Shown here in pieces: positions 1 to 10,993 of a DNA stretch of 64,000 nt; positions within the stretch are counted from its first letter, which is position 1; every line of letters starts with the position of its first letter. The translations under genes and the position numbers were made by a program. The notes beneath the pieces are model-generated. The model was given only the letters and a program-made list of their open reading frames with translations, did not search any database and had not been told where the DNA came from. Source of the stretch: Gordionus sp. m RMFG-2023 (taxonomy: Eukaryota > Nematomorpha > Gordioida > Chordodea > Parachordodidae); NCBI RefSeq assembly GCF_954871325.1, contig NC_088775.1, positions 89,844,805 through 89,908,804 on the forward strand, written 5' to 3'.

Positions 1-1384
1 ATTTCATTTACTTCCTGAGCCTCTTGTAATTTAATATAATCTTTTATATAGTTTTCCGTCATTTTGCGATCTGTCCCTGACTACATACGTAATTGCTTGA
101 ATTTGGGACAGAGAAAAAAAGAAATAAAATGATACTTGTGTAAAACAAATTTTTCAATTAAAAAATGCTTTATATTAAGTAAAATTAATTTTATTTCTCC
201 TTTTTCGCTCTGAAAGGTATTACAAACTTCAAGAAGTTCATAATACCAAATTACCACTTTAAAAAGAGTACAAGAGTCCGACTGTAACTCAACAATAGCT
301 GTGTTAAAATTCTCAAGAATTTTGACTAGATCCTTCCGATCCCCCATGTTCTTGAAGTTTTTATAATTTCTTCATTTTGAGAATAAACAGAATCGAGCAT
401 ATTGTATTTAGAGTTCTCAGCGGACTTCTATATCTTGATAAAGGGCTTTCAAATGCTGGCATTTATTACTTTGTTTTAAATGCCCCACTAATATTTTAGT
501 ATTATCTATTGTTGATTTTATAATGGGGCATTACTTTCCAAATATTTGAAGTTAAATAAATTTCTTAAAATTGTATTTAATATATGACAAGAACAATTTA
601 ATCGTTCATTTAACTCCAATGCTTTTATAATATTTTTACCTTGGTCTGTAACGAATATTATATTAATAAAATCGTTAGCGTTAATATTAAAATTATGAAA
701 TTTTTTAATAGTTAATCCTTAACTACTTTGCTAGTCTTTGACACTTCTTTAAATTTAGCGGTAAATAGGTTCTCTTCACTAACTTCCAGTCATCTGATAT
801 AGTGCATGTTAAAGGTTATAAACGAGTTCTTTTTATGGTCATCGCACCATATATCAGTGGAAGCAGCCATAAATCGATTCTTGATTACTGGGGCAATAGT
901 ATCAACCAAAATGTTTCTTATTTTATTACATTTTTCTTTAAGGTGGCGTGATAGAGTGGTGGGATGTGAAATCAATGAGTTGATATCTATTTTACCATAC
1001 TTTGCCCCAACATCGACTAGAGCCTGCAAGAAACCCATTCCCAGCTATCATTTCGAAAGGTCTAATCTTTTGCGCAAAGTGTTAAGGAATGATCTATAAA
1101 TTTTTCTTTTAAATTTATATTACATTTATAGGTTGGTTTTTCACGTGTAAAAAAATTTTATTAATTTTTCACATTTATGTCTTTTTAAATGTTATGTACC
1201 ATGTTTATAATTATAAGATAATATACTTGAACAATTCTTACATTTTACGTAGCCAATGTTTTTTATTATCTATGATGATGTTAAATTTAGCCCATATTTC
1301 AGATTTTAAATTATTATTTGTATTACTAAAAGAATAAATATTATTTTTAATTTTATTAATTATATCATTAGTATTTTGTGCCAT
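1..1384 (-). pseudogene. hAT transposase fossil (Hermes-like, BED finger N-terminus), runs off the left edge
   Basis: A decayed hAT-superfamily DNA-transposon transposase, read leftwards. The likely start codon is at 1384-1382. The first ~60 codons show a BED-type zinc finger: W and F, then a C-x2-C pair (VKCKNC) and a closing HLKRHKC near 1180-1260. A typical hAT core follows at 790-1038, with IGAKYGK-like, PHPTT-like and D-IW--D-K (first catalytic Asp) motifs. At 540-690 there is VTDQGKNI and LNCSCHILNTILR, containing the second catalytic Asp, and at 350-530 a stretch matching the part before the helical insertion. At 81-347 there is insertion-domain sequence ending in a FL-PKFK motif. Frameshifts occur near 1050 and between 350 and 790, and there is an in-frame TAG at about 81-83, so it is not functional. 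The C-terminal dimerisation domain lies beyond the window. Family assignment rests on motif order; I am confident of the superfamily. Confidence 0.8.
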
Positions 1385-1578
1385 GATATTTCTTTATTTG
1401 ATTGTTTTGGTAAATATTCTAAAAATTTAGATATGAATTATAAAAAAATATATTAATAATACTTGAATATTGGGGCTTATTTAAGATATTCCTTTATTTG
1501 ATTGTTTTGGTAAAATATGTTGTAAAAATTTAGATATGAATTATAAAAAAATATATTAATACTTTGAATAAATTTGCA
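1385..1578. repeat. Direct tandem duplication, two copies of ~90-105 bp
   Basis: Two near-identical copies (about 1385-1475 and 1489-1577), both containing CTTTATTTGATTGTTTTGG and an AGATATGAATTATAAAAA tract. They lie in the 5' leader of the hAT element, between its right terminus and the transposase start. They may be sub-terminal repeats of the element. Confidence 0.7.
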
Positions 1579-1689
1579 GGAAATTAATAATTAGATCGAT
1601 CTGTGGGTGTTAGGTAGTTTAATCATAACTATAATATAATATAATCTTATAACCACAATGTAAAAATTTTTATAAAAATTTTAAGGCCA

Positions 1690-1858
1690 CAGCTCAGCCT
1701 TAATATTTTAACAATCTAAGGGCCCGGCCCGGATTTATTTTAAAAATAAATTTTTAGGCCCTGTCCGGATATGTTAAAAAAAAATTTTTTATGCCCGGCC
1801 CAGGTATATTTAAAAAATTTAAAATATGGCCCGGGCCTGCACGGTCTCTGTTTCACAT
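1690..1858 (-). repeat. hAT 5' terminal region with GC-rich sub-terminal repeats and terminal inverted repeat
   Basis: The element end reads leftwards from 1850 as CAGAGACCGTGCAGGCCCGG. It is followed by three spaced GC-rich blocks (GGCCCGG / CCGGGCC type) separated by AT-rich spacers. The 8 bases just outside (1851-1858, TTTCACAT) would be one target-site duplication; the partner is outside the window. The same CAGAG/TAGAG--CTGCA terminus with GC-rich sub-terminal blocks recurs in the miniature elements at 7.8, 15.8, 16.5 and 41.4 kb, which ties those to hAT transposases. Confidence 0.7.
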
Positions 1859-2457
1859 AATGATAATAAACTGTCTATCAAAATGATATAGGTTTATAAT
1901 GGAATTGACTATAGCTGACTCATAGAGTTTAAAATTTTTTTGACATTTGATTTGAAGTGGAAATTGAGGATCGGGTAATATCTACCAGATTCCTCTATTT
2001 AATATAGGCACAGCCCTTCAGTTTTGATCTAAAAATAAATATTATAATAAATATAAGCCCGTTTTACCCTGTTAACCCATTGTTTTAAAAGCATGCACCG
2101 GTTCGAATTTGTAAATTATATTTTAAGCTCAGCTGGATTTTTGTAGTTCTATTTGGCAGGTGGCATATGAACCAGGTCTGTAGATGACTCGAAAATAGAC
2201 ATTGTTTCTCAAGACTGGGGTAAGAGATCATAATTACCTAATTCTTTTTATCTACAGGTGAACACCGAAATAAAATGTCACTAGTTAATTAGGATGTGAA
2301 ATTTAGTTAGCTTTCATTATTGAAATTTAATCAGAAATTTGTGTTAATAACTGATTAATAAGATATTCGGTATAAATAATTAACTCTAACCATGCCAATA
2401 ACCATATCAAAAATTTTACAATACATTTATAAATATGTCGTTTTTATTTAGGACATA
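1859..2457 (+). other. Intergenic DNA and 5' flank of the first BTB gene copy
   Basis: No gene recognised. The last ~110 bases resemble the upstream region of the copies at 47.3 and 55.7 kb, with an ACAATACATTTATAAA-like stretch and a pyrimidine-rich TTTTTATTTAG ending 6 bases before the ATG. That AG is a candidate 3' splice site (see the entry at 47234-47359). Confidence 0.45.
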
Positions 2458-3826
2458 ATGGAAAATTTTAGAGAATTAAATATTCACATGAAAACAGGTG
2501 AGAGTCTATATAATAGTTCCTATATGTCAGATGTTAGATTCGAGGTTATTCCATTTAAAGCAACTTTCATTTATTTAATCATTTAAGGTGGAAGAGAACA
2601 TAATATACGCTCATAAAAATCTTCTATCATATAAAAGTGAAGTGTTTTATACCATGTTTTATGGTAGTGTGAAGTTCGACGAAAGTTGTGTACGCATTGA
2701 GGATCTGACAAAGAATGCTTTTGAAATCATATTGAAGTTAAATTTTTGATATAAATGTGTATATTTAGTTATGAAAAAATATTCTGCTTTACTGCTACTA
2801 GAAATATATATACTGGTGAAATTGATTTCAAAGATATGGAGACCCGAAATACTTTTAGAAATTTTATATGGAGCAAAAAAATATATGCTGAGGGATTTAA
2901 TATCAAAATGTGTAGAAGAAATGAATATACTAAGACAATATGCCTTCTTTTCCATCCTCCCTCTAAATTACCACCATCTGAATCTTTCAAAAGAGCTATT
3001 TCGAGGGTCTTAAAATTATATTTGGCGTCATCAATTCATCCAGAAATAGATATCGGAAAATGTTTCAGATGTAAATGTTTATTAGTTTTTATATCTGATG
3101 ATTATTTTAATTTTTAGCGTCTTGGACGAAATGATAAGGTTTGTATTTAATTCAACCAATTCCTAAACTCGCCAATTGATATAATACAAAAATTTATCAC
3201 ATATTTAAATGAGGAAAAATGTACAGCAAAGCAAATTATTTTCGAATTTCTGCATTAAATGGGCAAAGAATGAATGCATCAAAAGTCAAAGCCCTGTTAC
3301 TTCAAGCTATATAATATCTAAATTATCGGAAAACAAATTCGACCTTATTTCCGATTATATACTATATTTCAGTGGCTTAGATATCATAAAATTAATTCGC
3401 GAACCCAAGCTTTTAGATGATTCTGAAATAAGCGATATTTTGATTAAAAAAATTTCTTTTTCCGACAATAATTACAGTCCTAGTTATGATTGCTGTTACC
3501 ATGCTTTTACGAAATTCAAATTTTGAGATAAAGGAGATGTTTTTCATTTCTCAAATTTATTTAATAGGAATAGAGTGCGGATTACAGTAATTGTTTAGCT
3601 ACTATAACAGTAAAATTTGACAAGAAAACAATTTACAAATACGAGAATAGAATGATCTGCAACCTTATGGAGAATATTTACCCGAAATTAGGCATTTATA
3701 AGCCCTACGTTTATACAATCAAGTTAAATGATTCTGATTCTTCAGAAATTGAAATAAATGAAATCAAACAAAATAATAACGAAAAGTTCGAAAGATTGCA
3801 AAATTTCTGATCTATTATATTTGTAA
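2458..3826 (+). pseudogene. BTB-BACK-PHR family copy A, degenerate, introns kept
   Basis: A BTBD1/2/3/6-like gene copy. Exon 1 is 2458-2544 (ending SYMSDVRFE), exon 2 is 2588-2736 (starting VEENIIYAHK, with the BTB core YTMFYGSVKF) and exon 3 starts at about 2802. Splice sites and phases match the intact copy at 55704-57027. Exon 3 has a 1-base shift near 2838-2850 and a proline/serine-rich insert after MN, where intact copies have RKTDK. Exon 4 (from ~3119) has a 1-base insertion at the start of the KWAKNE helix near 3253, and the PHR-like part (3480-3826) has further shifts. Because introns are retained, this is a duplicated, not a retrocopied, pseudogene. Copy B at 4.16 kb shares the same BACK-domain insert, so A and B form a subfamily. 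Confidence 0.8.
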
Positions 3827-4159
3827 TATTCCTTTCATTGTGTTATTTATATCTGATTAAAAAAAAGTTTTTTGTTTGTTTAAAATATTGTCAAAAACTA
3901 TTCGTGTATTTATGTTAACATTCATGTCTGAAATTTTTGGAATCTTTATTTAAATATGTGATTCTTTAATAATTACCTAAAATTTTAAACATCGGTCCGA
4001 ATATACTGTCTTGTTTGGAAGAAATCCGTAATTTTTTAACCAATAAATTTGCTTAATTAATATCCAATTATATTAAATCAAAAACATTTAAATTCAAAAT
4101 CTGCAGGCTTCGACGAGAGAAACAAAGAAAGAAATAAAAATTTAATATAAATAAATTCA
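3827..4159. other. Spacer between copies A and B
   Basis: AT-rich, no gene seen. It lacks the conserved AATAAA/TTTGCAATCATAATCAATT 3' flank that follows most other copies. Confidence 0.4.
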
Positions 4160-4655
4160 GGCAGTTTAGAAATTTTATATGGAGCGAAAAAATATATGCT
4201 GAGGGATTTAATACCTAAATGTGTAGAAGATATGAATAATCCTAAGGGAATATGCCTTCTTTTCCCTCCTCCCGCTAAAATACCACCACCTGAATATTTC
4301 GAAAAACCTATATGGACTTTAAAATTATATTTGGCGTCATCAATACATCCAGAAATAGATATCAGAAAATGTTTAGATGTAAATGTTTATTAGTTTTTAT
4401 ATCTGATGATTATTTTAATTTTTAGCATCTGGGAGGAAGTGTAAGGTTTGTATTTAATTCAACTCAATTCCTAAACGCACCCAGTGATATGATACAAAAA
4501 TTTATCACATATTTAAATGACGAATTTCTGATTAAATGGGCAAAGAATGAATGCACCAAAAGTCAAAGCCCTGTTACTTCAAGCAATATACTATCTAAAT
4601 TATCTGAAAACAAATTCGACCTTATTTCCGATTATATACTATATTGTAAGGGTAA
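4160..4655 (+). pseudogene. BTB-BACK-PHR family copy B, middle part
   Basis: Starts abruptly inside exon 3 (EILYGAKKYMLRDLI), without exons 1-2, so it is 5'-truncated. It continues in frame through a proline-rich BACK insert (LLFPPPAKIPPPEYF) to LKLYLASSIHPEIDI. Exon 4 follows at about 4426 with a short deletion: the TA/PKQIIF stretch is missing, so the coding sequence passes from LNDE straight to FLIKWAKNE. It stops at about 4655, where foreign DNA begins; the last ~18 codons of the PHR-like domain reappear at 5583. The in-frame Pro-rich insert shared with copy A suggests it was a real feature of the common ancestor. Confidence 0.75.
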
Positions 4656-5587
4656 ATGTTTACTTTTTGTTATTTTAAATTGAATTTAATTATTTTAAAC
4701 ATTTATCCTGACGTAACCCGGTGGATATACCGCAACATTTTTTGAGTAAACACCCTATTATGCCAAATAAATTAATTTGAATTAATTAATTTAGGAAAAT
4801 TTCTTAAAATTCCTTCCTTAAATTCATTTAAAGTGTCCAAAAACGGTTACTACACCAAGAAACAAATGGCGGAAAATGCCTCTAAAGCAGACATCGAGGA
4901 AATGACAAACTCAATCAAATGAAATGCGATATTACCAACATCAATTCTAAATTAGATGTCACAACGGGCCAAATAGCAGATTTAATCGCACAGTTTACAG
5001 CTCAAAAAGACAAGATGGATAAGACGGTAGGGCTATCTATTTCACCTTCGCTCCCTCCACCCAAAAATATACCTATAGGTAACCCATTTAACCCAGGCAA
5101 CAACTACCAGTCCACTAGTCACGATATCAAAGCCTTCTTTACCCCACAAGAAATTCCAATCGATCTATCAAAAGACTCCACGGAATTTATTTTAACTGAA
5201 GAGGAAATCCGAACTCTCAATATCTTGGGCGAAACGGACAAATGCAAATTAATCAGAACAGCTAAGCATTTTCTGAACGCTATTTGTTTTGCGGAGTCTA
5301 TGGCCAATTTCCAATTGAAAGGTAGGGATAAATACGAATTCCCGTCCCTAAAATTATATGTCAGGGAAATGAATAGAAATTCTTCATTAGAATACCTAAG
5401 AGCAATCGCGTCTAAAGCCCAAATCTACGCCAAATCGGTCGCATGGGGATGGGACAAGATCAAATATGAATCTCAAAACTCCTTATGTAGATTCGTAGGC
5501 GGAGCCCCGCCGGAACGACAGCCCTATCGACCAAGCCCTGCTTACGGAGGTGGTCGTAAACAATGGCCAACCTCTAGAACAAAATAA
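4656..5587 (+). mobile_element. Foreign GC-richer segment inserted in copy B, with a 222-residue ORF (4919-5587), gag/ORF1-like?
   Basis: The base composition differs sharply from the surroundings: roughly half G+C in the ORF against about a quarter outside. The ORF (4919-5587) encodes a polar protein. It has a coiled-coil-like N-terminal part (NINSKLDVTTGQIADLIAQ), a Pro-rich linker (about residues 42-60), a helical central domain (about 70-185) and a basic Arg/Gly/Pro-rich tail with no zinc knuckle. Similar coding potential continues upstream to an ATG at 4866. I do not recognise a family. The layout of coiled coil, compact domain and basic tail would suit a gag/ORF1-like nucleic-acid-binding protein of a retroelement (DIRS-type or LINE ORF1), but that is inference. 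The segment replaces about 450 bases of the host exon. Confidence 0.45.
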
Positions 5588-5692
5588 TAGTTACAACGGT
5601 TTCGAAGGAATGCAATATTTCTAAAATATTATATTTGTAAAATTGATTATTTGATTGTATTATAATGTATTATGTCATTTAATAAAACATCT
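5583..5692 (+). pseudogene. 3' tail of BTB-BACK-PHR copy B and its poly(A) region
   Basis: Just after the foreign segment the sequence returns to the gene family: IVTTVSKECNIS-type C-terminus (here with TTAATAGTT... wording slightly altered), a stop, then the conserved 3' flank with AATAAAACATCTGCAATCAT. This confirms that the segment at 4656-5582 interrupts a family member. Confidence 0.7.
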
Positions 5693-7777
5693 GCAATCAT
5701 TAAATTATTATTGAATTCTGAAATTCCTAGTGGATCTTTCAAAGAAAAAGAGAGAATATATTTTTATATATTAAAAATTTCCATGCATAGAAATCAGCTG
5801 TAGTCAATGTCATTAAAAAAACAATCTTGCAGACAAAGATTATTATATTGTGAAATAAATAAATAATATTTAAATTAAACTTAAAAAAAACATTATATAT
5901 TCAACAAGATGAATGATTAAGCTAAAGAGTGAATCCTTTAAAAATAATCATTTAGGAAAAATAATTAATTAACCACTAAAATATGGCAAGGACTTAAAAG
6001 ATTTTTTTAAATCTTATATAAAATAGAAATAATGACATTATCATTCATTTTTGTATCATAAATTAAATTAATCATTTTAATTATTAAGTTTTAAATAAAA
6101 GAAAATTACTTTGTCTTGTCCTGATTTTAGATATGTTTTAATCAAGTCGAGATTATTTTCTATTTTATCTATTAGAATATTCTAGATAATATTGATTACA
6201 CACGAAAGAAAATGACATTTGAAATAATCCTTGTTACTATTGAGGATATTGCAATGAGCCTTATAGTCGCTAAAAATTGAGCACATGCGTTTTGCCTTAT
6301 ATTTTTTATAAAAAAACTTAACTCATCCATCGTTGAGGTTGTCTTATTATTAGTATCGTAGATTCGTAATTTTTACCATGTTATAAAATAAAAAACTGTT
6401 AGTTTTTGTATATTATATTATCGTCTGCCTATTCGTTTCATTAATTTCTAAATATCCCTGTAAAAAGATAAGCTATTTTGTATTATATTAAATTTTACTT
6501 ATATAAAATTATTAAACTAGGTAAAGATTTTTAGCGCATTTCGAACGAAAGAGAAATCTTAATTCGTAGAAAATTTATTATCAAAACACTGATTTTTCAT
6601 AATTTTTAACCAGTTTAAATTTATAAAAATTATAAGCTAAATGACGTCTCATATTTTAAAATTTTTAATTTTGTTTTACTTTTTAATATTGTGTTTTAAT
6701 AATCAATCATAAAATTTTCTCAAACCGGTTACATATATATTATGATTCTCCCGAAGGTGACCTTGATCCATTGGTAAACATGTCTTATTCATTTAAGTCC
6801 ACATAATATTTATTGGTTATTTATTTTATTGAATGATTTTTTTATAATTTTCCGCGCAAACATATCTACTTAAAAATATGCTTCACAAACATTTATCATC
6901 CATAATATCGGTGACGTGAAATTCTTCAAAAAGATCTTAAATTGAAGTATTTGTGATTCTAGTGAATGGCACACTTAAACCTTTAAAATAATAAATATTG
7001 CAGAGCAATTAAGAACATATTGTTTTATTGGGAAAACTATGGCTCGTATATTTATTATATTTCATTCTTTGGTATCATCAAATATCATAGCTGATTTTTT
7101 GCTAAAATGAAGTTTGTTTGTTGGCTCACTTACCTTCTGTTGATATTTTTATTTTTAGTTACTCTGCTGTTCACAACAGAATTTGAAACTTAATTTTTAA
7201 AATGATGATAATCATACAAAATATAAGCAAATCAGAAATTTCTATAAAATATTATTTTAAAAAATTGCAACTTTTGATTAAAAAAAAATGGGGAAAATAA
7301 GGATTTTGAATCTATTAATTCACTTACATCTAGATAATCCAAAAGTTGATAAAATGACTTATTCTTTAAAAGAGTAACCATTTTATAAGCGAAAAGACTC
7401 CAGCAATCATTTTAAAAGAGATATATATGAAACAACCTTTTTTTAAAATTGTATAAATACGAAGTTTAGAGAAATTTGTCAAAATTATCTTATTTGTAAT
7501 ACATAATACCATTTTATTAAGACCGTCATTTCGAAGGATTTCAAAGATTTTTAAAATGAATTTGTTTCATCGGTAAAATCAAAATACTCTAGAACCTTTA
7601 AATTGCATATTCATATAATACATATTAGAGGACTGCACGTCCCGGCTCGTTAAGAATTTTGCATGCTTAATCTATATCTAATTATTTCTCAATGTCAACT
7701 ATTACTTTTAACTCTTCTAGATGGCTATCTATTTCTATAACAACCGTTTTACAAACCATTGTGTTTGATATCTCTGT
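5693..7777. other. Duplicated 3' flank, then unannotated AT-rich DNA
   Basis: The part at about 5890-6100 resembles the flank of the copy at 25.6 kb (26250-26420): both have CATTTAGGAAAATAATTAA-like and ATAATGA--TTTTCATTTAT-like stretches. The duplication units therefore extend well past the genes. The remainder to 7777 holds only short AT-rich ORFs that I cannot support as genes. A TAGAGGACTGCACG motif at 7628 looks like a hAT terminus, but its partner was not found. Confidence 0.45.
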
Positions 7778-8119
7778 TAGTTATCTGCATCAGGCCTAAT
7801 TTTTTAAGCCCGATCCCGAAATTTTTTAAAAAAGTTTTGCCGGCCCGGCCCGAATTTATTTAAATATAGAAATTAATTTTTATAATTACTCAAAATAAAA
7901 GACATATGTATTATGTCGTTTAGTTTCAATAAATAAAATCAAAAATTTTTATTTTACATAAAAAATTCAATATAAAATTGATAAATTTAGATATATTTGA
8001 AAAAAAATCCAAGGACCGACCTGACCGGGCCCGTATTTTTAAAAATATAAGGGCCGGCCTAAACCCGATTACGTTAAATAGAATTAGGCTCGGGGCGGAC
8101 CTAAATTTGCAGATCTATA
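7778..8119. mobile_element. hAT-like MITE, family 1 (342 bp), with perfect 8-bp target duplication
   Basis: A non-autonomous element with terminal inverted repeats (TAGTTATCTGCAT at the left, TATAGATCTGCAAA read inward from the right). GC-rich sub-terminal blocks (CCGGCCCGGCCCG and CCGGGCCCG) flank an AT-rich core. It is flanked by ATCTCTGT at 7770-7777 and 8120-8127, a perfect 8-bp duplication as hAT transposases make. Two other full copies lie at 16469-16860 and 41382-41794. Confidence 0.85.
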
Positions 8120-8127
8120 ATCTCTGT

Positions 8128-9540
8128 ACAGTATTCTGAACTGAATTTATTAGAACATATCATGAATATCTTATTTAATATTTCTATATTATTTGTAGAT
8201 TTAGTATTTTAGTTTAAACATGTCTTAAAATACACCTAGACAAAGACATTGCAACACTTTTTTTCAAATAGTATCATTCAAAATATCAACTAGAAATTTA
8301 AAGAAATATATTAATAAATGCCCGTGCCGCCATAAGAATCTAACGAAATGGTCATTTCGACCCTATAATATTATAAAAAATAGGGAATAAGCAAAGTTCT
8401 TGCCCGATTGGGCCATAGGCACTTTTCAAAATTAACGATTTTTTGAATATATATTATAAAGTGTGATATGAAAAGTGGGACATGAAAAGTGTGAAATGAT
8501 TTTGTGACAAGGCTTTTATATATATTATAGATATTTCATATAATATATTTGAATAGCTACATAACATGAAGGCCTTTCCGAAAATAAATATACAAAATAA
8601 CAAAAATAAGAATACCAAAATAATATTGTGAGATCAGATTTAAAAAAATTAGAGAAATCCTTCACCAATCTTGGTGATTTTAATTAATAATAAGTTTTGT
8701 ATTAAAAGCTGATTTTTCTTATTAGACAAAGTTGAAAGTGAACATGCTTAAGATTAACTACCCATATTAGTCTATTAATTAATTTTCCTATGATATAAAC
8801 AAGTAATAAAAATTAAATTAGTAATAAAGTAATCTAAATTGATAATTATATTTCATTAAATTTATTAATAAAGTTTAAAATCTTACAATATATTTAATCA
8901 TATTTTTTAAAAAAAAATATTAAAATATATAATTCAATTATATTCAATTCGCAAGCTGGCGTTTATTATTTTTAAAATACCTTATTAAAATATATAAAAT
9001 TATTATGAATTTCGTAATTTCATAATTCCAAATGATAAAATAAGGTAATATCTATGTATTGTATAATATAAAAGAGGATTTTGATAAAACTGAAAAATAA
9101 CGTTCAACGTTATATACTATTACCCGTAAATAAAAGGTATGATGAATGAATGTTTTTTTTATAGTTTCCTGAGTTTATTATATAAATATATGATTCTAAC
9201 AAATGACATATTTTACGAATTTGTATAAAGAATTTATTATAATATTTTTAGGTATATCAGGATCAAACAATAATGACAACTATTCAATATCATGTGACAT
9301 TGTATTTTGTAATATTCAAAATTTACTTTATTGGTGAATGAACTTATTTTATATTTAAAATTTATTTGTAGATATTGCTTCATATAATCTTTTGGATTTT
9401 AAAATGATAGTTTTATTATTTTAAATATGGCATTTAAAAACAGTAAACGTTAACTTGTGGATTGAATATATTTGAACTATATATTTTATTTTATAAAATA
9501 ATAAGATCTAAACTATAGTAAAAAAAAACCCAGAAAAAAA
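8128..9540. other. AT-rich intergenic DNA, partly related to the flank repeat of the 22.7-28.36 kb inverted duplication
   Basis: No gene. Around 8940-9000 an ATTCGCAAGCTGGCGTTTAT stretch resembles ATCCGCAAGATGGCCTTTAA at 22800 and its inverted partner at 28270-28300. This suggests a third, more diverged copy of the same flank DNA. A short degenerate repeat of GTGTGATATGAAAAGTGG type lies at 8460-8500. Confidence 0.4.
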
Positions 9541-9665
9541 CCCCTGGAACCCCCCCCCCCCCGCAAAATAAAACCTTATGGAAAAAATTCCCATGGAAAA
9601 AACCCCGGAAAAAAAACCACATGGAAAAAAAAATATAAAAAAAAACTCGTTATTTTTTAAAAAAT
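9530..9665. repeat. Low-complexity tract: C13 run and A-rich ATGGAAAA repeats
   Basis: Thirteen consecutive C at 9550-9562, followed by irregular repeats of ATGGAAAAAA with CCC interruptions. The reading frame through it (9578-9805) is a by-product of the repeat, not a gene. Confidence 0.8.
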
Positions 9666-10194
9666 TTTCTTGTCAATTAAATTTTTTTCTCAATTTATAT
9701 TTTTCATCTAATTTTTGCTTTAAGTCATTGTTAATCTTTATTTTTCTGATCTTTTTACAATATTTTTCTTCTCAATTTTCACTTAATTTTTTTAGTATAA
9801 GCTAGTAATAATTAATATTGATAAATAATTTTAAAAAACAAATGGCACAATCATTAACAACTATTAAACTCGAAAAAAAAACGTAAAATAATCGAAGTAA
9901 TAATGTCTAAATGTCAAGAACGGGATTTATTTCCTGATCCATATGGATTTCGAAAAGTCTATGATGAGCGCGGTTAAAACTGTCATTGGTATGATTATTA
10001 ATTGTTAAATAATAATAATGGTAATTTTTATTGGTTAAATTTAAAAAGTAAAATATATATAAGTAAAATATATATAAGTAATTAAAATATATATATAATA
10101 AAAATATCATGTAAATTATTTGTAAAATAAAATCTATATAAAAACTGTATAAAATAAAATTAGTATAATAAATTGTATGTTGGGTGGGAGGAGG

Positions 10195-10476
10195 TCAATA
10201 AAGGGAGCCGTGGATGGCAATACAGTTAGATCTGCATTTATCAATAGATACGCTCTGTCTAAGATAGACGCCTTCCTGTAAGTAGCCAGTTATGGCGCGA
10301 GATTTCTTACCAAGAAATTTGAAGAAAGTTAGGGCATGATTGCCCAAAAAACCGGTTGTGTCGGATACAATTGGGATGAGATTGCAATTGGTTAGGGAAG
10401 TGTATTTATTAATTATAGAGTTTTCCGCTAGCACGAATGAGTTGTTACTAAGAGATGGAGCTAATCGGTGAGGCAA
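10195..10476 (-). pseudogene. LINE reverse-transcriptase C-terminal fragment (candidate)
   Basis: A 93-residue open frame containing AENSIINKYTSL, then LIPIVSDTTGFLG, FFKFLGKKSRAITG and YLRQSVSIDKCRSNC. This pattern matches what follows the polymerase domain in some LINE-like reverse transcriptases: K-x-KY-x2-L, a '(V)P+-ET-G--G' stretch, a 'F---LG+K----TG' stretch, then '--QR+S+A+QRGN'. No catalytic motifs are present, so it is only a 3' remnant. It lies just inside the left inverted repeat of the MULE and points towards it. The assignment comes from pattern memory, not alignment. Confidence 0.4.
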
Positions 10477-10559
10477 GTATAATCATATGGGGTTCCATTA
10501 CTCTAAGGTATTAAGGTCAGCCCATCTGGCCGTATACTATTCTCAGTTGATAGGCCACA

Positions 10560-10993
10560 GGGTTATTTATATTTATTTTTTCAATTATGGGATCACATCA
10601 TAATCATAGGATGCTTTTATCATTTGTCAAAGTACCCATAGAAAAATCCAAAAGCTAGGTCTGAAAAGCTAATACAGAGCCGATGAAGCCCTAAGCTTTT
10701 GTGGCATGATGGACGGCTTAGCATTTGTTCCTTTATGTGATATGGGCAATGCAATGACATTCCTTAGATCGGTTACTTCGAGCAATGGTAAGGATATTCT
10801 TGAATATTTCGATAAAAATAATATCAATGGAGTATCAAGGGAAGTCACAAGAAGCAAATCTCAATCCCAGACACGTCGAATTGGGCCTCGAGTTCCTCCA
10901 GAAACTTGGAACGTGAACGAGAGCACTCTATCCGACGAAGAACGCACGTTTAATCAATGGGAAGGTTGGAATCATCGCTTGTTTCTAATTTAA
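10560..10993 (+). pseudogene. MULE transposase C-terminal fragment
   Basis: The clearest part (10682-10993) reads ADEALSFCGMMDGLAFVPL, then FDKNNINGVSRE, then RIGPRVPPETWNVNESTLS and FNQWEGWNHR. This matches the conserved tail of metazoan MULE-domain proteins, where 'FPP-LWNV---------RTNN--EGWH-R' is typical. Upstream, a CFYHLSK-like stretch (about 10610) fits the preceding 'CxFHLxQ' motif but is in another frame and contains stops, so the copy is broken. The DDE catalytic region is missing. It lies inside the long-inverted-repeat element at 10015-12168 and supports its class. Confidence 0.6.

Noticed and set aside
81-347. Independent small gene of 88 residues
   Set aside because: Its sequence continues the hAT transposase motif order from the preceding segments and ends in the FL-PKFK motif of that family.
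9578-9805. 75-residue Lys/Phe-rich ORF
   Set aside because: Arises from A- and T-rich low-complexity DNA next to the C13 run; no domain, no conservation.
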